Below are positions 1-7,371 of a DNA stretch of 64,000 nucleotides, piece by piece. Origin of the DNA: Bacillus sp. 103mf (lineage in GTDB: Bacteria; Bacillota; Bacilli; Bacillales; Bacillaceae_G); NCBI RefSeq assembly GCF_900116295.1, contig NZ_FPAF01000015.1, forward strand, positions 23,924 to 87,923. The letters run 5' to 3'. The translations under genes and the position numbers were made by a program. Below the pieces are notes generated by a model. That model did no database searches. It had not been told where the DNA came from and worked only from the letters and a program-made list of their open reading frames with translations. How positions within the stretch are numbered: position 1 is the stretch's first letter; each line of letters opens with the position of its first letter.

Positions 1-1133
1 TCAATGATCCAATGATCGACTGTAAAAAATGTAAGGCGCGCCACCGTGCTGATAAATTAATTGAAGATGCACTAGAAGCAAAAGGTATCGAAATGATCGT
101 TGATGGTCTTACTTTCGATCAAATGGCTGGATTAATGAAAGAACACGAAGTAAAATGCCCAGATTGCGGCAGCGAAGACTTCACTGAAATTCGTCAATTC
201 AACTTAATGTTCAAAACGTTCCAAGGCGTGACAGAATCTAGTACAAACGAAATTTTCCTTCGTCCTGAAACAGCACAAGGTATTTTCGTAAACTTCAAAA
301 ACGTACAGCGCTCTATGCGTAAAAAGCTTCCATTTGGTATCGGCCAAATCGGTAAAAGCTTCCGTAACGAAATTACGCCTGGTAATTTTACGTTCCGTAC
401 GCGTGAATTCGAACAAATGGAACTTGAATTCTTCTGCAAACCTGGCGACGATTTAGAGTGGTTCACGTTCTGGCGCAACACTTGTAAAAACTGGCTTCTT
501 TCACTTGGTATGAATGAAGGAAGCATGCGTCTTCGTGACCATGGTGAAGAAGAATTATCTCACTACAGTAATGCAACAACTGATATTGAATTTAAATTCC
601 CATTTGGCTGGGGCGAACTATGGGGCATCGCGTCTCGTACTGACTTTGACTTAAACCGTCATATGGAACATTCTACTGAAGACTTTAATTATGTAGACCC
701 ACAAACGAATGAACGTTACGTACCATACTGCATCGAGCCATCTCTTGGCGCAGATCGCGTAACATTAGCATTCTTATGCGATGCATATGAAGAAGAACAA
801 TTAGAGAACGATTCTCGTACAGTTCTTCGTTTCCACCCAGCATTAGCACCGTTTAAAGCAGCTATCCTGCCGCTTTCTAAAAAGTTATCTGAAGGTGCTG
901 GGGAAGTGTTCGCAGAGCTTGCGAAAGACTTTATGGTAGACTTCGACGAAACAGGCTCTATCGGTAAACGTTACCGCCGCCAAGACGAAATCGGTACACC
1001 ATTCTGTATCACTTATGACTTCGACTCTGTTGAAGACAAAGCAGTTACAGTCCGTGACCGTGACACAATGGAACAAGTACGTATGCCAATTACTGAACTA
1101 AAAGACTTCTTAGAGAAGAAAATTCAATTCTAA
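1..1133 (+). CDS. glyQS: Glycyl-tRNA synthetase, dimeric type (5' end outside window)
   Basis: Class II aminoacyl-tRNA synthetase that charges tRNA-Gly with glycine in the cytoplasm. The frame is open to base 3, so the first 80 or so residues of a protein of about 460 lie upstream of the window. A zinc-type pair, CKKC near the visible start and CPDC about 35 residues later, is present. Class II motif 2 is seen around [11 protein letters not shown] and motif 3 around IEPSLGADR. The anticodon-binding domain fills the last 110 residues. This is the single-chain alpha2 form, not the alpha/beta form. The gene ends in TAA and is followed at once by a strong terminator, so it is not cotranscribed with the genes after it. 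Confidence 0.97.
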   Translation, partial: NDPMIDCKKCKARHRADKLIEDALEAKGIEMIVDGLTFDQMAGLMKEHEVKCPDCGSEDFTEIRQFNLMFKTFQGVTESSTNEIFLRPETAQGIFVNFKNVQRSMRKKLPFGIGQIGKSFRNEITPGNFTFRTREFEQMELEFFCKPGDDLEWFTFWRNTCKNWLLSLGMNEGSMRLRDHGEEELSHYSNATTDIEFKFPFGWGELWGIASRTDFDLNRHMEHSTEDFNYVDPQTNERYVPYCIEPSLGADRVTLAFLCDAYEEEQLENDSRTVLRFHPALAPFKAAILPLSKKLSEGAGEVFAELAKDFMVDFDETGSIGKRYRRQDEIGTPFCITYDFDSVEDKAVTVRDRDTMEQVRMPITELKDFLEKKIQF

Positions 1134-1134
1134 T

Positions 1135-1166
1135 GAAAAAAGGACTGCTTAAAGCAGTCCTTTTTT
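1135..1166 (+). terminator. Intrinsic terminator of glyQS
   Basis: Perfect stem AAAGGACTGC / GCAGTCCTTT with a TTAA loop, followed by a run of T. Confidence 0.93.
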
Positions 1167-1167
1167 A

Positions 1168-1205
1168 CGTGCTCATCGATATATCAGCGGAAGTAGAAAT
1201 AGTCC
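1168..1205. repeat. Fragment of dispersed repeat D
   Basis: The segment with ATATATCAGCGGAAGTAGAA resembles the start of the longer repeat at 24621-24680 (ATATATCGGCGGAAGTGGAA). It is a partial, diverged copy. Confidence 0.5.
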
Positions 1206-1229
1206 ATCTCTTCTCAATATGAATCGTTT

Positions 1230-1607
1230 TTATCTTTTTTCTTTTACCGCAACTGTACATCTTGAAATACAAATTAAATTATTTTCTTCATCAATAATTC
1301 GAATGTCCCAAACCATAGTCGTCTTCCCTTTATGAAGCGGTGTTCCAATCGCAGTGACTATGCCGTCTCGTTTAGACTGCAAGTGATTTGCATTAATTTC
1401 AAGACCAAAACAAATATATTTATCTTGATCAATTAAATTATATGTACCGACACTAGCAACTGTTTCTGCTAAAGCAACAGATGCTCCTCCGTGTAAAAAA
1501 CCAAATGGTTGATGCGTACTTCCATGCACTGGCATCGTCGCCACAACCTTTTCCTCTGTCATTTCTAATAATTCAATACCTAATGCTTCCATTAATGTTT
1601 TAGACAT
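1230..1607 (-). CDS. PaaI/YuxO-family hotdog-fold thioesterase
   Basis: A 125-residue hotdog thioesterase. The family hydrolyses acyl-CoA thioesters; B. subtilis YuxO/MenI acts on 1,4-dihydroxy-2-naphthoyl-CoA in menaquinone synthesis, and this protein could do the same, but the substrate cannot be read from sequence. The hallmark HGGASVALAETVAS sits near residues 50-65, with the expected Gln/His-Gly-Gly environment and the acidic catalytic Glu. The ATG at 1607 is chosen because AAAGGGGA lies just upstream; the open frame runs 27 codons further but has no ribosome site there. The gene is divergent from the DUF3298-type gene, and the two promoters must share about 95 bp. Confidence 0.85.
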   Translation of the reverse strand: MSKTLMEALGIELLEMTEEKVVATMPVHGSTHQPFGFLHGGASVALAETVASVGTYNLIDQDKYICFGLEINANHLQSKRDGIVTAIGTPLHKGKTTMVWDIRIIDEENNLICISRCTVAVKEKR

Positions 1608-1701
1608 CTGGTTGTCCCCTTTCAAATTACCAAAAAATGCATAATAAAATCTATTTCTTTTCAAACTATTAGTAAATCTATAATACATGGAGGTATATTA
1701 T

Positions 1702-2445
1702 ATGAAGAAACTATTATATATCATGTTACTTTTTTTCCTCTCTACTGCTATTGTACCAAAAGAAACAATAGCAGCCCAAGCATCTAACATTACAATTGAA
1801 GTTCATACTGCAACACAAAAAGGTAAAAAACCTTATTTGGAATATCAACTCAATTATCCACAATTTCATAACATTTCGGATGGACAATTTCAAAAGAAAT
1901 TAAATACGTATTATGAGAAAAGCATAAATAGGTTCAAAAAGAAATTAGAAAAAGATGCAAAAACATATTATGAACAATCAAAAGAAACCGATGCTCCGTT
2001 TCATCCATATGTTGCGAATGTTGACTACAAAGTTCCATTCAATGCATTTCCATTACTCAGTCTATATGTAAACTATTATCAATATACAGGCGGTGCTCAC
2101 GGCATGTATGAATGGAAAGCAAATACGTTTGATGTTCAGCAGAACAAACCGCTTCGCTTAGCAGATTTATTTCAAAAAAATAGTCAATATGAAAACATCA
2201 TTAAGACCGAAATCGTTAGACAAATCGAGCAAAATAAGGAGAATTTCTTTCCAGATGCTGCCGAGAAAGTAATGAATGAAAAAAAACTCAAATACGTTTT
2301 AGAACAAGAAAATTTGGTGATTTATTTCCCGTTATACGAAATTGCACCATACGTCAGTGGCATTCCACAATTCCGTATTCCTTATACGCTACTTCGTGAA
2401 GTGTTAGAGCCGAAGTATCAAAATATTTTAATTGACAATACCTAA
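1702..2445 (+). CDS. Secreted DUF3298/DUF4163-type protein
   Basis: A 247-residue exported protein of unknown function. The N-terminus has two lysines, a hydrophobic core of about 15 residues and a likely signal peptidase cut after IAA near residue 25. The body contains the GGAHGMYEWKANTFDV segment typical of DUF3298, which is also found in the extracellular parts of RsiV and PdaC; the DUF4163-like region precedes it. These domains bind or accompany cell-wall ligands in known members, so a cell-envelope role is an inference. Start ATG 1702 follows TGGAGG by 8 bases. The stop is 50 bases before bioY, and bioY control elements lie in that gap. Confidence 0.75.
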   Translation: MKKLLYIMLLFFLSTAIVPKETIAAQASNITIEVHTATQKGKKPYLEYQLNYPQFHNISDGQFQKKLNTYYEKSINRFKKKLEKDAKTYYEQSKETDAPFHPYVANVDYKVPFNAFPLLSLYVNYYQYTGGAHGMYEWKANTFDVQQNKPLRLADLFQKNSQYENIIKTEIVRQIEQNKENFFPDAAEKVMNEKKLKYVLEQENLVIYFPLYEIAPYVSGIPQFRIPYTLLREVLEPKYQNILIDNT

Positions 2446-2458
2446 ACAGATTCAGTAC

Positions 2459-2497
2459 TATAATGTTAACCAAACAACGACAAGGGGTTGACATTAT
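2459..2497 (+). promoter_or_regulatory. Probable BirA (biotin repressor) operator over the bioY start
   Basis: An inverted repeat ATGTTAACC (2463-2471) and GGTTGACAT (2486-2494) is separated by 14 bases. Two further flanking base pairs also match, and there is one mismatch in the arms. This is the arrangement of Firmicute BirA sites (GTTAACC-N14/15-GGTTAAC). The left arm overlaps a TATAAT-like box (2459-2464), and the right arm runs from the AAGGGG ribosome site to the ATG. Occupancy would block transcription of the biotin transporter. Confidence 0.75.
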
Positions 2498-3086
2498 GAA
2501 TAAACTTCGTGTATTAGACTTAGCTTTAGCCGCGATGTTTGTCGCACTTATGGCGATCGGTGCCAATATTACATCTTGGGCACCATTTCTACAAATTGCA
2601 GGTGTTCCGCTTTCTATGCAGCCATTCTTTGCTATTTTAGCTGGTCTTCTTCTTGGAAGCCGCCTTGGGGCCTTATCTATGATTGTTTATACATTAGTTG
2701 GAATTGCTGGAGCACCTGTATTCGCCGGCTTTAAAACTGGATTTAGTCAACTATTAAGTCCAACTGGTGGATTTATTATTGCTTTCATTCTTGTTGCTTA
2801 TATAACAGGTAAAATCGTTGAGCAAGTGAAAAAACCAAAATTCGGTACATTCATTGCAGCTTCTACTGTCGGAATCATTCTTATCTATGTCATTGGAACA
2901 ACTTATATGTACTTAGCTATCAATAGCTGGATGAACGGTCATATTAGCTATGTAGCTGCTTGGAAAGTTATGATGTGGTTTGCAGTAAAAGATATTATCT
3001 TTACAGTGATTGGCGCAATCATTGCACCTCGTATATACTATGCTGTTCGCCGTTCTGCGTATCAAAATAGCCGCTTGGCATCATAA
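2496..3086 (+). CDS. bioY: BioY biotin transporter, substrate-binding membrane protein
   Basis: A 196-residue integral membrane protein of the BioY family, the S-component of energy-coupling-factor transporters for biotin; it can also work alone with low capacity. About six hydrophobic segments are visible. The family signature around GVPLSMQPFFAILAGLLLGSRLGALSMI lies near residues 35-62 and GAPVFAGFKTGFSQLLSPTGGFIIAF follows at about 70. Start ATG 2496 is set by AAGGGG upstream; the frame is open 11 codons earlier but without a site. No EcfA/EcfT genes are adjacent, as is usual since those are shared. The stop codon TAA lies inside the left border of a 54-bp bcr1-like remnant. Confidence 0.93.
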   Translation: MNKLRVLDLALAAMFVALMAIGANITSWAPFLQIAGVPLSMQPFFAILAGLLLGSRLGALSMIVYTLVGIAGAPVFAGFKTGFSQLLSPTGGFIIAFILVAYITGKIVEQVKKPKFGTFIAASTVGIILIYVIGTTYMYLAINSWMNGHISYVAAWKVMMWFAVKDIIFTVIGAIIAPRIYYAVRRSAYQNSRLAS

Positions 3087-3136
3087 AGTGAAATATCCAT
3101 CAGCAGATGCTTATTGCCCACGAATAGCGTGATAAA
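3083..3136 (+). repeat. bcr1-like element, 54-bp internally deleted copy
   Basis: It begins ATAAAGTGAAA and ends AGCGTGATAAA, the same borders as the 156-bp copies at 45772 and 51352, with the central hairpin region missing. The ATAAA border contains the bioY stop codon. Confidence 0.65.
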
Positions 3137-3207
3137 TTGAACACATTATTTTATACTATTGTTTTTCTATAAAAGACGGGAATCGTTATTGTCTTTTATT
3201 ACGAGCT

Positions 3208-3246
3208 AAAGAGGATATTCTCCTATTGGATGATATCCTCTTTTTT
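3208..3246 (+). terminator. Intrinsic terminator downstream of bioY
   Basis: Stem AGAGGATAT / ATATCCTCT followed by TTTTTT. Confidence 0.88.
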
Positions 3247-3337
3247 ATGGGAAACATTTTCTATATATATTTGATTTTTACATACAAATAAATTATGCTT
3301 GAAAAAGAATTAAATTAAAGTAAGGATTTGATTAGAA

Positions 3338-4894
3338 ATGAGTAGAGAAGCCTCTCAAGACAAGACAAAAAGATTTCTCATTGTAACACTATTTTTCACC
3401 CTTGGGACAGCTTTAGGAAAACTACTTGGATTTGCAAAAGAAGTAACACTTGGAGCTTATTTCGGTACAAACTATGCTGTTGATGCATACGTTGTCGCTT
3501 TAAATATACCTACTATTGTTTTCACTGGTATTACAGGAGCTTTCGCCTTTTCTTTTATTCCTATCTTTATGGAATTAAAGGGAAAAGATCCGGTTAAAGC
3601 ATATCGATTTATGAATAATTTTTTAAACATTGTTCTACTTATTTTTTTCATTCCGCTTTTGCTCATTGAATTGCAGCCCCGCTTCTTCATTTCAATATTT
3701 GCGCACGGGCTCCCTGAGCAAACAGCTTTATTATCGGCTTACCTATTACAAATTATTTTTCCGACTGTATTTTGTACATTCATGATTGATATTTTTAATG
3801 CTTATTTGAACAGTTTACATAAATTTCGTATTACGAGTATGCAATGGGTTATATTAAACGGGATTACACTTATTATTTTCGTCTTGCTTGTAAAATGGAT
3901 TGGAATTTATGCACTTGCACTCGGTGTTATTGTCGGAAACGTCGTACAAAATACACTCGTCTATTTCGCTTCTAAGAGGGAAGGATATCGCTATCAATTT
4001 ATAATCGATTGGAAAGATCCTTCTTTAAAAACAATGATTTCTTTGAGCATTCCTGCTTTTATTACAAGTACATCTGTTCAAATTAATCTACTTGTAGATC
4101 GTACACTAGTCTCTGGATTAAAGGAAGGATCTATTGCGGCTCTTAATTATTCCCAAAAGCTATACTTTATTCCGCTTGGGTTAATTGCTGCTCCTGTCTT
4201 AACAGTTATGTATCCTAAATTTGTTGAGTACGTAAATCAGTCAAACTGGAAAGACTTTGCAAAATTAATGGAAACAAATATAAAGGTGCTGTTATATTTA
4301 TTTATTCCTGTCTTTATTTATTTCACCTTTTTTACAGAGGAAATTGTCAAAGTTATTTATAACTATGGTGCATTTGGGAAAGATTCTATTATGATGACAG
4401 CAACCGCGTTGCAATTTTATGCGTTAGCTGCCCTCATGCAGCCATTAAAAGACTTACTTGATCGCTTGCTTTTTTCTTTGAAGCTGAATCGATACATTAT
4501 GTATGCATCGATTATTTCTATGATTATAAATGTTATATTATGTATTATACTTGTTAACCAGATTGGTTTAGCTGGTGCAGCTCTTTCCACTTCAATAGCA
4601 TCAGCGAGCACTGTACTTATGCTATTATGGATGCTACAAAAATTCATGAAAGAGAAAGAACAGGTGAACTTGCGCTACGGTGGCTTTTTATTCAAATGTA
4701 TTGTTGCATCTTTTGTAAGTTTGTATACTTCCAAACTGCTGCTTCATTTCTTACATGATACAAAGTTGCTTATCTTATTAGCAATAGCAATTGGTGCCAT
4801 CGTTTACTTACTCGTCACTTACACATTAAAGATAAAGGAGCTACAACAATTGCTATCGCTATTTTTAGGTAAAAGGAAGGATATAAATGAATAA
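3338..4894 (+). CDS. MurJ/MviN-type lipid-linked oligosaccharide flippase
   Basis: A 518-residue polytopic protein of the MOP superfamily (MurJ/Wzx group) with about 14 hydrophobic segments. The N-terminal region (TALGKLLGFAKEVTLGAYFGT, residues 20-40) is typical of MviN-like proteins. It is predicted to flip undecaprenyl-PP-linked sugar units across the membrane. Whether it moves lipid II or an exopolysaccharide repeat cannot be told from sequence alone. Its operon with a glycosyltransferase and an O-antigen-ligase-like protein points to polysaccharide export rather than peptidoglycan. Start ATG 3338 follows AAGGAT. It overlaps the next gene by 8 bases, so translation is probably coupled. 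Confidence 0.85.
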   Translation: MSREASQDKTKRFLIVTLFFTLGTALGKLLGFAKEVTLGAYFGTNYAVDAYVVALNIPTIVFTGITGAFAFSFIPIFMELKGKDPVKAYRFMNNFLNIVLLIFFIPLLLIELQPRFFISIFAHGLPEQTALLSAYLLQIIFPTVFCTFMIDIFNAYLNSLHKFRITSMQWVILNGITLIIFVLLVKWIGIYALALGVIVGNVVQNTLVYFASKREGYRYQFIIDWKDPSLKTMISLSIPAFITSTSVQINLLVDRTLVSGLKEGSIAALNYSQKLYFIPLGLIAAPVLTVMYPKFVEYVNQSNWKDFAKLMETNIKVLLYLFIPVFIYFTFFTEEIVKVIYNYGAFGKDSIMMTATALQFYALAALMQPLKDLLDRLLFSLKLNRYIMYASIISMIINVILCIILVNQIGLAGAALSTSIASASTVLMLLWMLQKFMKEKEQVNLRYGGFLFKCIVASFVSLYTSKLLLHFLHDTKLLILLAIAIGAIVYLLVTYTLKIKELQQLLSLFLGKRKDINE

Positions 4895-5954
4895 AATTAT
4901 GTACCTTTTAAATTATATCGGGGATGGAGGATCAGAAAAATACGTTCTAGATTTAATGGAATCTATTGGTCCAGAGCACTGTATCCTTGTATACTCTATC
5001 CCTGGTCCTTTCTTAAAAAAGTTTGAACAACTAAACGTACCAATGTACCGCATTAACATGCGTCATCCTTTTGATATACAAGCTGCCATACAATTAAAGA
5101 AGATTATAAAAAAGGAAAAAATTGATATTGTTCATGCACAATTTTTACGTGAAAACTATATTGCGATTTTAGCCAAACTATTAGGTGCTCCTGTTCGGGT
5201 CATTTGGACATATCACGTAAATGTGCTGATGCCATTTCACCTAAAGTGTAGCAATTCCTTTTTTACTCGCTATAATGATGCAATCATTTGCATCTCTCAA
5301 TTTATGAAGCAGCAACTATGTCAAAAGGGTGTACCAGAAAAAAAAATACATGTTATTTATAACGGCGTTTCAGATCCATATACAGATGTCCCTCTTTCTC
5401 AGCGTGGGCCGAAAAAAATTGCTGTTATCGGGAGGCTAAGCAAAGAAAAAGGACAACCGTTCTTATTAACAAGCTTGCAAAAACTAAAAGCTCTGCACCC
5501 ATCTTTAGAGTGGCATTGCGATATTATCGGTGAAGGGCCATTAAAAACAGAGTTAACAACTATGATTCAAGAATTATCACTAGGTGAGCATGTATCATTA
5601 AAAGGATTTCAAGATGATGTTATAAAAGAGTACACAGAACATGATATTATTGTGATCCCATCAGAAAATGAAGGATTATCCTATGTCGCTATTGAAGCAA
5701 TTGCTATGAAAAAACCTGTGATTGCAACAAATGTCGGCGGCTTGCCAGAAGTAATTGTTCATAATCAGTCAGGGCTATTAATACCGTACGGATCGGAAGA
5801 AGCTTTAGCTGCTTCCTTAGCACAATTATTACAAGATGAAAAGTTATATCATTCCTTAGCAGAATGCGGACGCGAACATTACCTACAACACTTTACTTTC
5901 TCAAAAATGGTGAACGAAGTTACAACACTTTATCGCATACCATCATCATGTTAA
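4887..5954 (+). CDS. GT4-family glycosyltransferase
   Basis: A 355-residue GT-B glycosyltransferase of family GT4, expected in the cytoplasm at the membrane face. The N-terminal domain opens with MYLLNYIGDGGSEKYVLDL, the glycine-rich start of these enzymes. The C-terminal Rossmann domain starts at IAVIGRLSKEKGQ (about 180-192). The donor-binding EX7E motif is present in PSENEGLSYVAIEAIA (about 255-270), followed by ATNVGGLPEVI. Sugar donor and acceptor are unknown. It is the middle gene of a three-gene operon between the flippase and the polymerase-like gene, starting inside the flippase stop region after GGAAGGA. Confidence 0.87.
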   Translation: MNKIMYLLNYIGDGGSEKYVLDLMESIGPEHCILVYSIPGPFLKKFEQLNVPMYRINMRHPFDIQAAIQLKKIIKKEKIDIVHAQFLRENYIAILAKLLGAPVRVIWTYHVNVLMPFHLKCSNSFFTRYNDAIICISQFMKQQLCQKGVPEKKIHVIYNGVSDPYTDVPLSQRGPKKIAVIGRLSKEKGQPFLLTSLQKLKALHPSLEWHCDIIGEGPLKTELTTMIQELSLGEHVSLKGFQDDVIKEYTEHDIIVIPSENEGLSYVAIEAIAMKKPVIATNVGGLPEVIVHNQSGLLIPYGSEEALAASLAQLLQDEKLYHSLAECGREHYLQHFTFSKMVNEVTTLYRIPSSC

Positions 5955-5966
5955 AGGAGAATATAT

Positions 5967-7343
5967 ATGACACATTCAACTCGATTCTACTATATATGGG
6001 CAAGTATCTTCTTCATTCTATTGGGATTACTGTTTCCATCAATTTATACCGGGCTTTTCATTTCTTTCGGACTAGCATGTGCTGCTTTTCGGGATGAAAA
6101 GCTCGGTATTGCTTATTTATTACTATTTATTCCGATGCGCCCTTTTCTCGTTGCTTTTAATCCTGGGCTAAAGTTTATCGGTCTATTTATCATCATTGCA
6201 CTCTTAGTGCGTCTATTATTGCAATATCGAAATAATATTCCACAGCTTTTTTCATTCCGTTACTTTGAAATATTATATTTTCTTTTCTGCTTGTTTGGCG
6301 CTGGAATTGGTCTATTAAACGGCGTTTCATTTATTGCAATTGCTATGCAATTACACACGCTGCTTCTATTTTATTTTGTATACTATATTGTTTCTCGTAT
6401 CACTGTTCAGCATGATGATATCGTATTTTTTGCGAAGATTACCTTTATTGCTTCTGTCATTATGTCTGTACAAGGTTTAATTGAAAAACTATCATTGCGC
6501 ACCATGTTATTGCCAGAGGCTTGGAAAGATCTTGTGCTTGCTCCGACAAATAAAATTCGGATATACGGAATGGCCGGCGGTCCAAATGAATTGGCATTAT
6601 ATTTGACGTTAGCTTTTCTCATTTCACTATACGTTCTTCAACACGTATCAGGGAAAATGAAATATGTCACATATACAGGGCTCATGCTTATTGCCACAAC
6701 ACTATGGCTCACGTATTCACGAGGTGCCTTTCTAACAGTTATCGTCTTTGGACTTGTCTATCTATGTATCCACCGAAAGATGCCAATCTGGAGAGCATTG
6801 CTAGTCATCTCCCTTTTGTCATTCCTATGTGCAACATGCATCTCAAAAATGACAAACTACTTAGAAGGAGATCAAGTAGGCGTAAAACGATTTACAGAAG
6901 CATTGTCAGAAGACACAGTTGAACTTAGTAAACAAGACGGGCGCATTTACTATGTAAAAAAAGCAGTTGAAATCTTTCAAGATAAACCGATTACTGGCTA
7001 TGGATTAGGGACATTCGGGGATGCTGCTACGCAAACTTTTTCATCACCTATTTATAAGCATTATGGGATTACATGGAATTTTTATTCTGACAATCAATAC
7101 ATTCAAATACTCGCTGAAACAGGTATCATTGGCGTGCTCTTATGTGCGGGATTTACCTTTGGATTCCTTTCTCTTCTTTGGAAATATAGACGAAAAGCAC
7201 CATTTGCTCCTCTTACTTTATATTTAATAGTTGGAGCGATTATTGGCAGCGCATTTTATAACATATTAGAAAATGCTTCATTTATGATGTATTTCTTTTT
7301 AACAGCCGGGTATATACAGCATGCCACGAAAAAAAGCTACTGA
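5967..7343 (+). CDS. O-antigen ligase/Wzy-family membrane protein
   Basis: A 458-residue polytopic protein with about 11 hydrophobic segments. The Wzy_C/O-antigen-ligase features are present: LWLTYSRGAFLT around residue 250 and the conserved TGYGLGTFGD followed by the SDNQYIQILAETGIIG segment near residues 345-390, which forms the large extracytoplasmic loop. Members polymerise or transfer undecaprenyl-PP-linked glycans. With the flippase and GT4 upstream it completes a minimal Wzx/Wzy-like set, although no priming glycosyltransferase or chain-length regulator is visible nearby. The start follows AAAGGAG by 7 bases. A bidirectional terminator overlaps its stop codon. Confidence 0.82.
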   Translation: MTHSTRFYYIWASIFFILLGLLFPSIYTGLFISFGLACAAFRDEKLGIAYLLLFIPMRPFLVAFNPGLKFIGLFIIIALLVRLLLQYRNNIPQLFSFRYFEILYFLFCLFGAGIGLLNGVSFIAIAMQLHTLLLFYFVYYIVSRITVQHDDIVFFAKITFIASVIMSVQGLIEKLSLRTMLLPEAWKDLVLAPTNKIRIYGMAGGPNELALYLTLAFLISLYVLQHVSGKMKYVTYTGLMLIATTLWLTYSRGAFLTVIVFGLVYLCIHRKMPIWRALLVISLLSFLCATCISKMTNYLEGDQVGVKRFTEALSEDTVELSKQDGRIYYVKKAVEIFQDKPITGYGLGTFGDAATQTFSSPIYKHYGITWNFYSDNQYIQILAETGIIGVLLCAGFTFGFLSLLWKYRRKAPFAPLTLYLIVGAIIGSAFYNILENASFMMYFFLTAGYIQHATKKSY

Positions 7344-7363
7344 GAATTCAGTAGCTTTTTTCT
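7330..7363. terminator. Bidirectional terminator between convergent operons
   Basis: Stem AAAAAGCTACTGA / TCAGTAGCTTTTT with GAAT loop. It has T-rich tails on both strands and serves the polysaccharide operon and the yfhO gene that ends at 7372. Confidence 0.93.
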
Positions 7364-7371
7364 TTCTTATT

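Noticed and set aside
2432-2464. TTGACA (2432) as -35 partner of TATAAT (2459) for bioY
   Set aside because: The spacing is 21 bases, too long for a normal sigma-A promoter. The TATAAT is retained only as a candidate -10.
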